DNA from: Globomyces pollinis-pini
Lineage: Eukaryota > Chytridiomycota > Chytridiomycetes > Rhizophydiales > Globomycetaceae
Direction: 5' to 3'
Length of the DNA stretch: 36,040 bases
NCBI GenBank assembly: GCA_025399215.1
Contig: MU621269.1
Coordinates: 1 to 36,040 of the forward strand
In this document: in pieces, positions 1-7,860 of the stretch
How the letters are laid out: the number at the start of each line of letters is the position of its first letter
Numbering within the stretch: position 1 is the first letter of the stretch
Notes under the pieces: model-generated
Told to the model about the DNA's origin: nothing
What the model saw: only the letters and a program-made list of their open reading frames with translations
The model's database searches: none
Position numbers and translations under genes: made by a program

Positions 1-864
1 TTAAGAATACAATCGAAGCTTACAGATACCAAATCTGATTGTTTGAAGCATAGATCTTGATAATCGGCTATATTAAAGTCTTCGATTACAACTGCATCAT
101 CAACAGTATCGTCTAATAATATTAAATTATCGGTATTACCAATGTGGATTACACTCTCTTCAATCATTTGAGTAGTTTGGGAGACTGTATTGGTTAATAT
201 CTTATGAACAGAAGTGGGAATGGAGTTTCGCGTTTGAGTGACTGAAACAACTAAATCTTGTATTTCACATTGCAATGAATCGATTTCAGACCGTAAACTT
301 TCATCTAATGGTTCATACTCTATATGAAAATTAGGCAAATCCTAAATCCTGTATCATTTGTGTTGATGTTTGAATAATCAGTTTCGAAGGTTTTCAATAA
401 TTGCTCACCTATGTCTTAAAATCCAAATCTTTAAAAACCTGGTATGTTAATACAATATGATTTTGAACCTAAACTTTCAGTATTGTGATAGTACCTGTCT
501 GATGGGGTAAATCACTTGTATATGGTAATCCATTGATCTCTACGTTTTCTCCGGCCAGCTCAAATATAGTTTCAACCCACTAAATAATCAAAACTCTACA
601 GCATCATTTGAAAGGAAAAGAAGAAGACTAGAGTTGAAGGTTGATTACCTTGTTTAATCGTTTTTTAACCTCCTGATATGCTGCAGCACTGAGAGTATTT
701 CCATGATGCTGAAGTGACTGATTAGTTGCATATTTAAATTCTTGTAGCAAATATTGTAAGTCATCATGGCTCTCTAGTTGAACTTTAGTCATCTGAAAAC
801 TCTGTATTCGGACAAGATTTCCTTGATAATTTTCCCAAAACAAGGTCAATGTGATGTTATTCAA
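1..864 (-). CDS. Mis14/NSL1-like kinetochore protein, 3' end beyond the window
   Basis: Likely subunit of the Mis12/MIND complex, which links centromeric chromatin to the Ndc80 microtubule receptor. Exon 1 (864-649) starts at the ATG at 864 and ends ..KKRLNK; exon 2 (579-495) continues WVETIFELAGENVEINGLPY. After one or two small exons that I could not settle (about 495-342), a long open exon (341-1) reads DLPNFHIEYEPLDESL and then a heptad-like helix. The block YEPxDxxL...V..L...(L)..R..xP is the signature I associate with Mis14/NSL1, where it precedes the coiled coil. Introns of 69 and 26 nt are seen. The acidic C-terminal part is cut by the window edge, and a GTAAGC donor near base 20 may mark another intron. 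The identification rests on one motif and overall design, so it is moderate. Confidence 0.55.
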
Positions 865-1246
865 AGGATCTCCTTTGAGCTTATTTGATTATTAATTATT
901 ATGTTCTTTATTTTTGTTGACATGTATCGTTGATGTGTACGGCTATTGTTGACATACATCGAGGTGATGTGTATCAAAATCACTCAACCTTGGGACAAGT
1001 GAAACAACGGGTTTAACGGTAAGTTAGTGTAGACGATGGACTCTAATTGAATTTACAATGAAATGGAGTCCATAATCACACATTTAACCATTGCATTGAA
1101 TGTGGATCTTTCACAACGAACCAGCATCATTTACGGTATTTTTAGTCAAGTATTTGATCTAAAAAAGATCTCAATTGCATGATTTACCATCAACGGATTA
1201 CATTTCTTTACAGCCTAACAAGCCCACTTTCACCATACAACCACCA
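865..1246. other. Divergent intergenic promoter region with an imperfect direct repeat
   Basis: No coding sequence is seen between the Mis14-like gene (-) and the first TMEM198-like gene (+). The stretch contains two copies of a unit beginning TTGTTGACAT and ending GATGTGTA, at 914-939 and 946-973, 32 bases apart start to start. It probably holds the promoters of both divergent genes. Confidence 0.5.
914..973. repeat. Imperfect direct repeat, two units of 26-28 bases
   Basis: Unit 1 (914-939) and unit 2 (946-973) share TTGTTGACAT, ATCG and TGATGTGTA with two small differences. They lie in the shared upstream region of two divergent genes and could be a transcription-factor site pair, but no function is shown. 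Confidence 0.45.
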
Positions 1247-1252
1247 TATAAA
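1247..1252 (+). promoter_or_regulatory. TATA box of array gene a
   Basis: TATAAA lies 38 bases before the ATG at 1285, close to the spacing of the other array copies (42-45 bases), which supports the chosen start. Confidence 0.6.
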
Positions 1253-1284
1253 ATGAACTTGATTCGAATGATTCTTACCATCTA

Positions 1285-2016
1285 ATGTTCAAATTGCTTG
1301 CTTTATCCTCTACTGCCGCAGCTTTGGCGGTCGAAATTGATGGTGATAATGTCCGTTTCTTGGAGGGACCGTGGGAATTGATTTTCTCAATTCTGTCTAT
1401 ATTGATTGGTGCTCTCTTGATATTCTCTGGTTTGAAAGTATTCAGAGCCACGTTATTCATACTTGGTTTCTTCTTCTTCTCCAATCTATCTTACGGATTT
1501 CTACTCAGGTACGAACCAGCTGGTGGATATAGCCAAAGGTCTTGGATACTGCTTTTGGTACCCTTTGTTGTTGGTATTCTTGGTGGTATCCTCGCTCGAA
1601 CGATATGGAAGTTTGGTATATCTCTTGCAGGTTTCTTGGGAGGTATGACAGTAGCCATGATGATTTTGGGAATCAAAGATGAAGGATTAATTGAAAATGA
1701 CACAGCTAGACTGATCTTTATTATCGTATTTGGAATTGTGGGAGTGGTGTTGGTGAATATATTTGAAAAACCAAGTTTGATTGGTGGAACGTCCCTGATT
1801 GGTTCATATACATTATTTTCTGGATTAGATTACTTTTTGAGGACTGGATTTCGAGACACTATCAAGGGTTTGTTAACTGGTACGGATGATATTGGAGATA
1901 TTGAATACAAGTCTGCGGCAGTTCTGTTGATGTTGGCGGGTGTTGTAGTTTTCACTGGAGTAGGTGTTGCCTATCAGTACAAAACTACCAAAGATTTGAA
2001 ATATCGAGATTCATAA
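1285..2016 (+). CDS. TMEM198-like (DUF4203) seven-pass membrane protein, array copy a
   Basis: Intronless, 243 aa. An N-terminal signal peptide (MFKLLALSSTAAALA) is followed by about seven hydrophobic segments (roughly residues 31-50, 54-72, 84-104, 107-130, 140-160, 165-185, 212-232). Features recalling the TM7S3/TM198-like domain (DUF4203) are SGLKVFRATLFILGFFF after the first segment, a Gly-rich VGILGGILAR stretch, and TSLIGSYTLFSGLDYF in the sixth segment. The tail YQYKTTKDLKYRDS is basic and probably cytosolic. This copy is the most diverged and has an extra loop (about residues 190-210, DTIKGLLTGTDDIGDIEYK) missing from b-d and f but present in the remnant at 7299. Human TMEM198 is linked to Wnt receptor signalling; the role of fungal members is unknown, so function is left open. 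Family assignment is by pattern only. Confidence 0.75.
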   Translation: MFKLLALSSTAAALAVEIDGDNVRFLEGPWELIFSILSILIGALLIFSGLKVFRATLFILGFFFFSNLSYGFLLRYEPAGGYSQRSWILLLVPFVVGILGGILARTIWKFGISLAGFLGGMTVAMMILGIKDEGLIENDTARLIFIIVFGIVGVVLVNIFEKPSLIGGTSLIGSYTLFSGLDYFLRTGFRDTIKGLLTGTDDIGDIEYKSAAVLLMLAGVVVFTGVGVAYQYKTTKDLKYRDS

Positions 2017-2092
2017 TATATTTAAATGCTCTTGATTCCACTTCTTTTTGAACCATCTCTTTGTGAGTCATAGCTTCGATCTCATTTGTTTT

Positions 2093-2120
2093 CAGCACCA
2101 CCTTCAAGAGACGGTATTTG
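2093..2120 (+). promoter_or_regulatory. Conserved upstream block (CACCACCTTCAAG..ACGGT), copy before gene b
   Basis: The core CACCACCTTCAAGNGACGGTA occurs here, near 4300-4322 (with one extra C) and near 7568-7590, each time about 270-290 bases before the ATG of an array copy. Altered versions lie near 5748 and 7095. The flanking words TAGCTTCGATCTCATTTG and CAGTCCAAAAGTAA are also kept. Conservation in non-coding DNA could mean a regulatory site, or simply recent duplication. Confidence 0.4.
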
Positions 2121-2313
2121 GAATACACTACTTGAAAGTAAATAGAAATTCATTTCAGTCCAAAAGTAAATACTTTTCTTTGAATTTTGTTACCATTCAT
2201 TCGTAAAAAGTATTGTCTATTGCTTGTGTTAGTTTCTTTTTATATTTTTATTCATTTGGGTTCTAAGAAAATGTGAATTTTGGTGAGATCGTAATTAGCA
2301 CAGCCATAGATTG

Positions 2314-2320
2314 TATAAAT
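2314..2320 (+). promoter_or_regulatory. TATA box of array gene b
   Basis: TATAAAT lies 45 bases upstream of the ATG at 2359. It sits in a block (AGCACAGCCATAGAT.GTATAAAT) that is nearly identical before copies d and f, and recognisable before c. Confidence 0.7.
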
Positions 2321-2358
2321 TGAGTCTTTGAAGGGAGAGTTTGACGTTGATCTTAATC

Positions 2359-3042
2359 ATGCTTAAATTACTGGCTTTATCTTCTTCTGTCTTGGCTGTG
2401 GCTATAGACAGTAATAGTAGTAGTAGTTTTCAGTTTGATAGTCGTCCATGGGTATATCTTTACTCCATTCTGTCAATTGCTGCTGGTATTTTTCTGATGT
2501 TCTTTGGGTTGAAGTTATTCAGGATTATGCTGTTTGTCGTTGGGTTCATCTTTGTTTATGAAATATCTTACACGTTAATAATCTTCAATGAACCAATAGG
2601 TGGTTTCTTTAACCAAGGGTATATGATTCCTGTGGTGGTATCTGTTGTTTTGGGTATTCTTGGTGGATTTCTTGCGCGATCTATTTGGAAGGTTGGCATT
2701 TCTATACTCGGTTTCATGGCTGGTTTGCAGTTTGTCGACATAATTTGGTCACTAAAAGAGGGTGGTTTAATTGAAAATTCAACGGTATATCTGATAATAC
2801 TTATCGTATTTGGAATTGCTGGAGCAGTAGCTGTACATATGATTGAAAAGCCAAGTTTGATTGGTGGAACATCACTGATTGGATCATATATGATAATATC
2901 TACGTTGGATTCCATATTGAGCGCCGAATTTCTCAGGGGAAAGCATAGTCCAGCAGGATTACTTTTGGTGTTGGCTGGTACTGGATTGGGAGTCGTCTGT
3001 CAGTACAAAACAACCAAAGATTTGAAATATAGAGATCCATAA
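2359..3042 (+). CDS. TMEM198-like (DUF4203) membrane protein, array copy b
   Basis: Intronless, 227 aa from the ATG at 2359 (MLKLLALSSS). The frame is open upstream to 2341 but has no ATG there, and the other copies start at the matching Met. Signal peptide MLKLLALSSSVLAVA, then about seven membrane segments. Family blocks: FFGLKLFRIMLFVVGF, VVLGILGGFLARSIWKVG, SLKEGGLIENSTVYLI, IEKPSLIGGTSLIGSYM, and the tail YKTTKDLKYRDP. A short low-complexity Ser run (SNSSSSS) follows the signal peptide. It is closest to copy c in both protein and 3' flank. Predicted to enter the secretory pathway and reside in a membrane; function unknown. Confidence 0.75.
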   Translation: MLKLLALSSSVLAVAIDSNSSSSFQFDSRPWVYLYSILSIAAGIFLMFFGLKLFRIMLFVVGFIFVYEISYTLIIFNEPIGGFFNQGYMIPVVVSVVLGILGGFLARSIWKVGISILGFMAGLQFVDIIWSLKEGGLIENSTVYLIILIVFGIAGAVAVHMIEKPSLIGGTSLIGSYMIISTLDSILSAEFLRGKHSPAGLLLVLAGTGLGVVCQYKTTKDLKYRDP

Positions 3043-4025
3043 TATAATTAAATGGTCTTTTCCTTACTTTTTATTTTGAAATCTACTGTAAGAGTGTCAT
3101 TTGTGATCACCCGATACATATAGCCTTAGTTTTTTATTAATACTCATCTGGATGTCTATGTCCAATTCTTTAGTCTTTCCTTTGATGGGATCCATTTCGG
3201 CCATGGTTAAAGGAAAACGGATCACTATGAATTCTACATTATTGGATAGAATTTTCAGCTATGTAAGGATAATAATCTCTACCATCTTTATCACACTATC
3301 CATTCATTTCCTTTGAATTCAATGTCACTCATTCTTCAATGGCTTAATGGGATTGCTCATGGATGAGGAGTGAAGAATACCTTGGGGAGTTAACTACCCT
3401 CCCAGATCTCTATTTCGGGAAAGTAATATGTGTCTTAATAAATATTATCGTTGGCATTTGATTTTGAGCTCATCGCGTCAAATTTCATAACCAAGCTCAA
3501 ATACATAGAGCTCCATGAACAACACATGTTTAATTGCATCAACAAGATACAAGAATGATCCAACTCTTGGACGGAGCTCATGATAATGTATCTACATAAC
3601 CCACCTTATATGTACCACACAACACAAGCTATAGCATGTTGGTCTTGACTCCCTCAGTTCCCATAATTAGAATTTTTAACTGGTTGACATTATGGTGAGA
3701 CATTTTGTATTGAGTTTGCATCAGTTTCTCCAACATATTGAAAGTCAGGTACTTCAAAAATTGAAACTGTGACATTGTTTACCAGTACAGAGCTTAGATA
3801 TGTTTGAAACATATAATCTGCTTGTATGAATCTACCACAAAATATAACCAACAGAGTTAGTATTGGAGTTAAGTTTAAATGAATCACTGATAAGTAAAAC
3901 TGATTGCTGTTTAAATAGATTATCATGCATTAGGAATGGTGGATTATTATAAAACATAATTTAATCTTCGGGACATAACCGGACTCATGAATTTATTTTG
4001 ATTAACTATCAGTAAAAAAATGAAA
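3043..4025. other. Intergenic stretch between array copies b and c
   Basis: About 1 kb without a supported gene. The first 250 bases resemble the 3' flank of copy d in places (TAATCTCTACCATC near 3279 and 6947). The rest does not resemble the other array spacers. A 78-codon ORF on the minus strand (3926-3690) begins with a hydrophobic stretch and contains NNVT and QNVS sequons, so it could be a small secreted or membrane protein, but it has no recognisable domain and I do not call it a gene. Confidence 0.4.
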
Positions 4026-4292
4026 TTAATCAAAGAAATCTACAATATCTGGTTCAGGAACTTGTGTGTAACTATTGATATCCTGATTTTCGAGCCATTG
4101 AATCTTATAATCGTCAAAAATTTTAAAATTGTGATTGATAGTGGCATCTGATTCTTGTATTTTATAGTCCCAAGGTTCAACTTGGCACCAGGTAATTGGT
4201 CTTTTGGACTCGCGAAAGATAATTAAATGCTCTAATTTTAATCTCCCTTTTCGGAACGTCTCTTGTGAGTCATAAACGTCAATCTCATTGTA
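4026..4292 (-). pseudogene. Cut-off ORF fragment of unknown origin at an array junction
   Basis: An 89-codon minus-strand frame, open from a stop at 4293-4295 to TAA at 4026-4028, contains no Met. From about 4210 downwards it reads FRESKRPITWCQVEPWDYK.. and ends in an acidic tail ..EPDIVDFFD. The composition (Trp, Cys, Pro, Tyr in a spaced pattern, acidic end) looks like real protein. Its first third (bases about 4211-4292) instead coincides with the plus-strand spacer that normally follows an array gene (TAATTAAATGCTC..). I infer that it is the C-terminal end of a gene whose 5' part was replaced when an array unit recombined here. I do not recognise the family. Confidence 0.35.
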
Positions 4293-4299
4293 TTACAAA

Positions 4300-4330
4300 G
4301 CACCCACCTTCAAGTGACGGTAAACGGACA
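4300..4330 (+). promoter_or_regulatory. Conserved upstream block, copy before gene c
   Basis: GCACCCACCTTCAAGTGACGGTA matches the block seen near 2095 and 7566, about 280 bases before the ATG of copy c. Meaning as for the other copies; function not shown. Confidence 0.4.
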
Positions 4331-4543
4331 CACGGCTTGAAAATCATTACAGTCCAAAAGTAAATCCTTTGCTTTGAAAGCTGCTATCATTCATTCGGAC
4401 TCTTTCTGTAAAAAAAAGGATTACATATTGCTTTTGTTAGTTTCTTGTGTCATATTTTTATCCATTTGGATGTTTTCTGAACGAAAGAGTGAGTGCTTTT
4501 TAGTCAGATGGTTTCATCCGGAAACTCGGCACCTCCATAATTG

Positions 4544-4550
4544 TATAAAT
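4544..4550 (+). promoter_or_regulatory. TATA box of array gene c
   Basis: TATAAAT lies 42 bases upstream of the ATG at 4586, at the position matching the other copies. Confidence 0.7.
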
Positions 4551-4585
4551 GGAGTCCTTGAGAGAGTTTGACGTTTATCTTTATC

Positions 4586-5269
4586 ATGCTTAAATTACTG
4601 GCTTTATCCTCTTCTGCCTTTGCTGCGGCTATAGACAGTACTAGTAGTGGTGGGTTTCAATTCGATAGTAGTTTATTGGTATTGCTTGTCTCTATTCTGT
4701 TTATTGCTGCTGGATTTTTTCTGATGTTCTTTGGGTTGAAGTTCTTCAGGCTTATGTTGTTTGTCGTTGGATTCATATTTGTTTTTAGACTATCTTACAC
4801 TTATCTAGTCTTAATCGATCCAGTAGGTGGCTTCTTTAACCAAGGATATATTATTTCGGTGGTGGGATCAGTTCTTTTGGGTATTCTTTCTGGATTTCTG
4901 GCGCGATCTATTTGGAAGGTTGGCATTTCTATACTCGGTTTCATGGCCGGTTCTCAGGTTGTTGACATGAATTGGTCACTTAAAGTGGGTGGTTTGATTG
5001 GGAATACATCGATATGTATGATATTATATATCGTATTTGGAATTGCTGGTGTAGTAGCTGTGCATTTGATTGAAAAACCAAGTGTAATTGGTGGAACATC
5101 TCTGGTTGGATCATATTTGATAATATCTATGCTGGATTACATATTGAGTACTGAACTTCTCATGGGAAAGCATAGTCCGGCAGGATTACTTTTGGTGTTG
5201 GCTGGTACTGGATTGGGAGTTGTCTATCAGTACAAAACAACCAAAGATTTGAAATATAGAGATCCATAA
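4586..5269 (+). CDS. TMEM198-like (DUF4203) membrane protein, array copy c
   Basis: Intronless, 227 aa from the ATG at 4586 (MLKLLALSSSAFAAA). It has the same design as copy b: signal peptide, about seven hydrophobic segments, the blocks FFGLKFFRLMLFVVGF, LGILSGFLARSIWKVG, IEKPSVIGGTSLVGSYL and the tail YKTTKDLKYRDP. Copies b and c share the same 3' end and stop context (CCATAATATAATTAAATG), which points to a recent duplication. Several polar or Gly residues differ from the others (SLKVGGLIGNTS in place of SLKEGGLIENST), so the copies are diverging in a loop between membrane segments. Function unknown. Confidence 0.75.
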   Translation: MLKLLALSSSAFAAAIDSTSSGGFQFDSSLLVLLVSILFIAAGFFLMFFGLKFFRLMLFVVGFIFVFRLSYTYLVLIDPVGGFFNQGYIISVVGSVLLGILSGFLARSIWKVGISILGFMAGSQVVDMNWSLKVGGLIGNTSICMILYIVFGIAGVVAVHLIEKPSVIGGTSLVGSYLIISMLDYILSTELLMGKHSPAGLLLVLAGTGLGVVYQYKTTKDLKYRDP

Positions 5270-6073
5270 TATAATTAAATGATTTTTCATTATATATTGT
5301 TTTGCAAGGCATAAGGTTATCGACACATAAAGATTGTAACATTCTAAACTGGCCAAAATAGTACACACTTTTGACAGCACAACCGATTAGTGCTCTTAGC
5401 CCCCATGAGTTATGAGAATATATAGGTATGGTGCAGGCAATTTCAATGTATTTCAAAACAAACCTCTTTGCATCTTACAATAGATCCCATATAAGGATCA
5501 TACTTCGACAATCTCTATCTCTTTCATTTAGAGTTTCTTCGTGTCCAACCTTATAAGCAGGATGCATCTCCAAAGCTCAAACACATTGTCACAAAATAAA
5601 GAGCTTTATGCACAGGAACCCATCAACAGGATACAAGATAAATCCAAAAATATCGAGATTATTCAAATGCTCTGTATATTAGTTTACTTATTCTAGAAAC
5701 CTCTTTTAGGTTCACAAAATCGATCTCATTTGTTCGGTGCACCCCGTGCACCACCTTGAAGGTGGTGTCCAACATCAACTAAACAGAATACCATACAAAT
5801 GACCTTCAAAGTACATACAAATTGAACGTAAGCGCTAATCTCGTTTCTGTCCAGCTAAAGTATCAACGCATCATGAATAGCGGTATCTTTTCTCGTGTTT
5901 TTAGGTAAAATAGTGTAACCAGTTGCCATTAATTCGCATACTTTCTGAAAGAATTATCATCTATTACTAGCGCTGGTTTCTTGTTATGTTTTCATTCATT
6001 TGGGAGTTTTCTATTAGTAGTGAATGATTTTTGGTGAGTTGGTTTCATGGGAAATTAGCACAGCCATAGATAG
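5270..6073. other. Spacer between array copies c and d
   Basis: No gene is seen. The start carries the usual array 3' flank (TTGTTTTGCAAGGCATAAG near 5297). From about 5700 it becomes the upstream block of copy d, with altered versions of the CACCACCTT element and a double hairpin at 5736-5767. Confidence 0.5.
5736..5767. repeat. Two overlapping short hairpins in the promoter of copy d
   Basis: GGTGCAC-CCC-GTGCACC (5736-5752) and CACCACCTT-G-AAGGTGGTG (5749-5767) are both perfect inverted repeats and share four bases. They lie where the other units carry the CACCACCTTCAAG element, so one arm of that element has become palindromic in this copy. Possible protein-binding site or a relic of strand switching. 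Confidence 0.55.
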
Positions 6074-6080
6074 TATAAAT
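6074..6080 (+). promoter_or_regulatory. TATA box of array gene d
   Basis: TATAAAT lies 45 bases before the ATG at 6119, inside the conserved AGCACAGCCATAGATAG block. Confidence 0.7.
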
Positions 6081-6118
6081 CGAGTCTTTGAATAGACAGT
6101 TCGCAGCTCATCTGCATC

Positions 6119-6838
6119 ATGTTTAAATTACTAGCTTTATCCTCTTCTGCCTTTGCTGCGGCTATTGACAGTAATAGTGGTGGGGTTCACTTGCATAGTC
6201 GTCCATGGGCTTTAATACTTTTCTCTATTCTGTATATTGCTGTTGGTATTCTTCTGCTATTCTTCGGGTTGAAGTTATTCCGGGTTATGCTGTTTATCGT
6301 TGGATTCATCTTTTTTTCTGATCTATTTTATTTTACCTTCCTAGTCATCGGTGAAAGTAGCTACTTTAACCAAGGATATTTGATTCCGATGGTGACATCA
6401 GCTCTTTCGGGTATTCTTGGTGGATTTCTTGCACAGTCTATTTTGAAGGTTGGCATTTCTATAGTCGGTTTCTTGGCGGGTTCGCAGTTGGCCACCATGA
6501 TTTGGTCACTTAAAGAGGGTGGTTTAATTGAGAATTTCACGATATACCTGATATTAGTGATCATATTAGGAATTGTTGGAGTAGTAGCTGTGCATGTGAT
6601 TGAATCACCAAGCTTGATTGGTGGAACATCACTGATTGGATCATATATGATAATATCTGGCTTGGATTCCTTCTTAGGGACTGGATTACTAAGGGGACAG
6701 CACAGTCCAGCAGGAGTACTCTTGGTGTTGGCTGCTACCGGTTTGGGAGTCGCCTATCAGTTCAGAACTGCCACTAAAGATTTAAAAGATAGAGATCCAT
6801 TATATATGTTTTGCAAGACATCAGGTAAGCTACCGTAA
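6119..6838 (+). CDS. TMEM198-like (DUF4203) membrane protein, array copy d, extended C terminus
   Basis: Intronless, 239 aa. The signal peptide MFKLLALSSSAFAAA and the usual segments (FFGLKLFRVMLFIVGF, LSGILGGFLAQSILKVG, SLKEGGLIENFTIYL, SPSLIGGTSLIGSYM) are present. Two changes stand out. The ARSIWK motif of the sister copies reads AQSILK. At the end, the stop codon that follows DP in b and c (CCA TAA) is CCA TTA here, so translation continues for 12 residues (LYMFCKTSGKLP) through what is 3' flank in copy c (TATTGTTTTGCAAGGCATAAG). The extension adds a Cys and a basic stretch to the cytosolic tail. The frame is otherwise intact, so I treat it as a gene. Confidence 0.7.
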   Translation: MFKLLALSSSAFAAAIDSNSGGVHLHSRPWALILFSILYIAVGILLLFFGLKLFRVMLFIVGFIFFSDLFYFTFLVIGESSYFNQGYLIPMVTSALSGILGGFLAQSILKVGISIVGFLAGSQLATMIWSLKEGGLIENFTIYLILVIILGIVGVVAVHVIESPSLIGGTSLIGSYMIISGLDSFLGTGLLRGQHSPAGVLLVLAATGLGVAYQFRTATKDLKDRDPLYMFCKTSGKLP

Positions 6839-7298
6839 GAAACTCATGCTATTTTGAACTTGGTAAATAATATACATTTGAAATGATTCCCATTTGCAAA
6901 AGAGTAAAACAGTGGATTCCAACCTCTGTAAAGATTATAATCTCTACCATCATCTATTTTAATGACTCATACTATTACTGCATAGCTCCTACGGGCTCCA
7001 TAAGTACAATCTATTAGCTATTGTACTTTAGCAGAGAGTCTCGCCTAAAGTTGTGACTCTTTTGAGTCAGATCTTCGGCAATTTGAAAGTGGTGTCCAAC
7101 AGTCACCTTAACGGTACTCGATCTGATCTTGAAAGTACTTAAGTCAAGTTTTGAAACTTTTTGTTTCTGTCAATCAAAACGATTAATATATCATACATCC
7201 TTCAGTATCTGTTTTCGTGTTTTTGGGTAAATTTGTTTGAAACCTATTACCATTCATTCAGGTACTTACTGTAAAAAACACTGTTATGTCTTGTTCCT
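6839..7298. other. Spacer between copy d and the array remnant
   Basis: No gene is seen. Bases about 7075-7290 resemble the upstream block of copy d (GTGGTGTCCAACA, TTTTCGTGTTTTTNGGTAAA), then the sequence switches abruptly to the 3' end of an array gene at about 7299. The TATA segment and most of a coding region appear to be deleted at that point. Confidence 0.5.
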
Positions 7299-7475
7299 TT
7301 CACTGGTTTTCGAGATACTATCAAGGGTTTGTTAACTGGTACAGATGATATTGGAGATATTGACTACAAGTGCGCAGTAGTGCTCTTAATGCTTGCGGTT
7401 GCAGTAGTTCTCACTAGAGTAGGAGTTGCCTATCACACAAAACTACCAAAGTTTTGAAATATCGAGATTCATTAT
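7299..7475 (+). pseudogene. Deletion remnant of a TMEM198-like gene (copy e)
   Basis: About 175 bases match the 3' end of copy a (1843-2017), including GATACTATCAAGGGTTTGTT, the loop only copy a has, and the AAATATCGAGATTCATTATATATTTAAATG end. Small indels (for example TATCACACAAAACTACC in place of TATCAGTACAAAACTACC) break the frame, and the stop position reads TTA. The 5' three quarters of the gene are missing; upstream is promoter-type array sequence. A dead internal-deletion copy derived from an a-like gene. Confidence 0.8.
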
Positions 7476-7565
7476 ATATTTAAATGCTCTTGATTCCCCT
7501 TCACCTTTTTGAACCTTTCATTGTGAGGCATAGCTTCGATCTCATTTGTTTTCATGTATTAAAAC

Positions 7566-7595
7566 AGCACCACCTTCAAGCGACGGTATACGGAA
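7566..7595 (+). promoter_or_regulatory. Conserved upstream block, copy before gene f
   Basis: CAGCACCACCTTCAAGCGACGGTATACGG matches the blocks near 2093 and 4300, about 290 bases before the ATG of copy f. Shared flanks (AGCTTCGATCTCATTTG before, CAGTCCAAAAGTAAGTCC after) show the whole promoter was duplicated. Confidence 0.4.
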
Positions 7596-7815
7596 CACAC
7601 GACTTGAAAGTAAATAGAAATTCATATCAGTCCAAAAGTAAGTCCTTTTCTTTGAAACCTGTTACCATTCATTCGAACACTTTCTGTAAAAAATACTGTC
7701 TATTTCCTGTGTTAGTTTCTTTTTATATTCTTATTCATTTGGGTGTTTTCTCTAAGAAAGTGAGTTTGATTTTTAGTGAGATGGTTTCAGGGGAAATTAG
7801 CACAGCCATAGATAG

Positions 7816-7822
7816 TATAAAT
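7816..7822 (+). promoter_or_regulatory. TATA box of array copy f
   Basis: TATAAAT lies 45 bases before the ATG at 7861, as in the intact copies, so this copy may still be transcribed. Confidence 0.65.
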
Positions 7823-7860
7823 TGAGTTTTTGAAGAGAGAGTTTGACATTGATCTTTATC

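Noticed and set aside
1275..1484. Minus-strand ORFs inside the array genes (also near 2568-2915, 6361-6564, 8079-8417)
   Set aside because: They are reverse shadows of the conserved membrane-protein frames and recur only because the coding strand is conserved.
3690..3926. 78-codon minus-strand ORF with hydrophobic start and sequons
   Set aside because: Could be a small secreted or membrane protein, but there is no homology, no clear promoter, and such ORFs arise by chance in AT-rich spacers.
5736..5767. Rho-independent terminator
   Set aside because: The hairpins lack a following T run, and the organism is a eukaryote; they lie in a promoter region.
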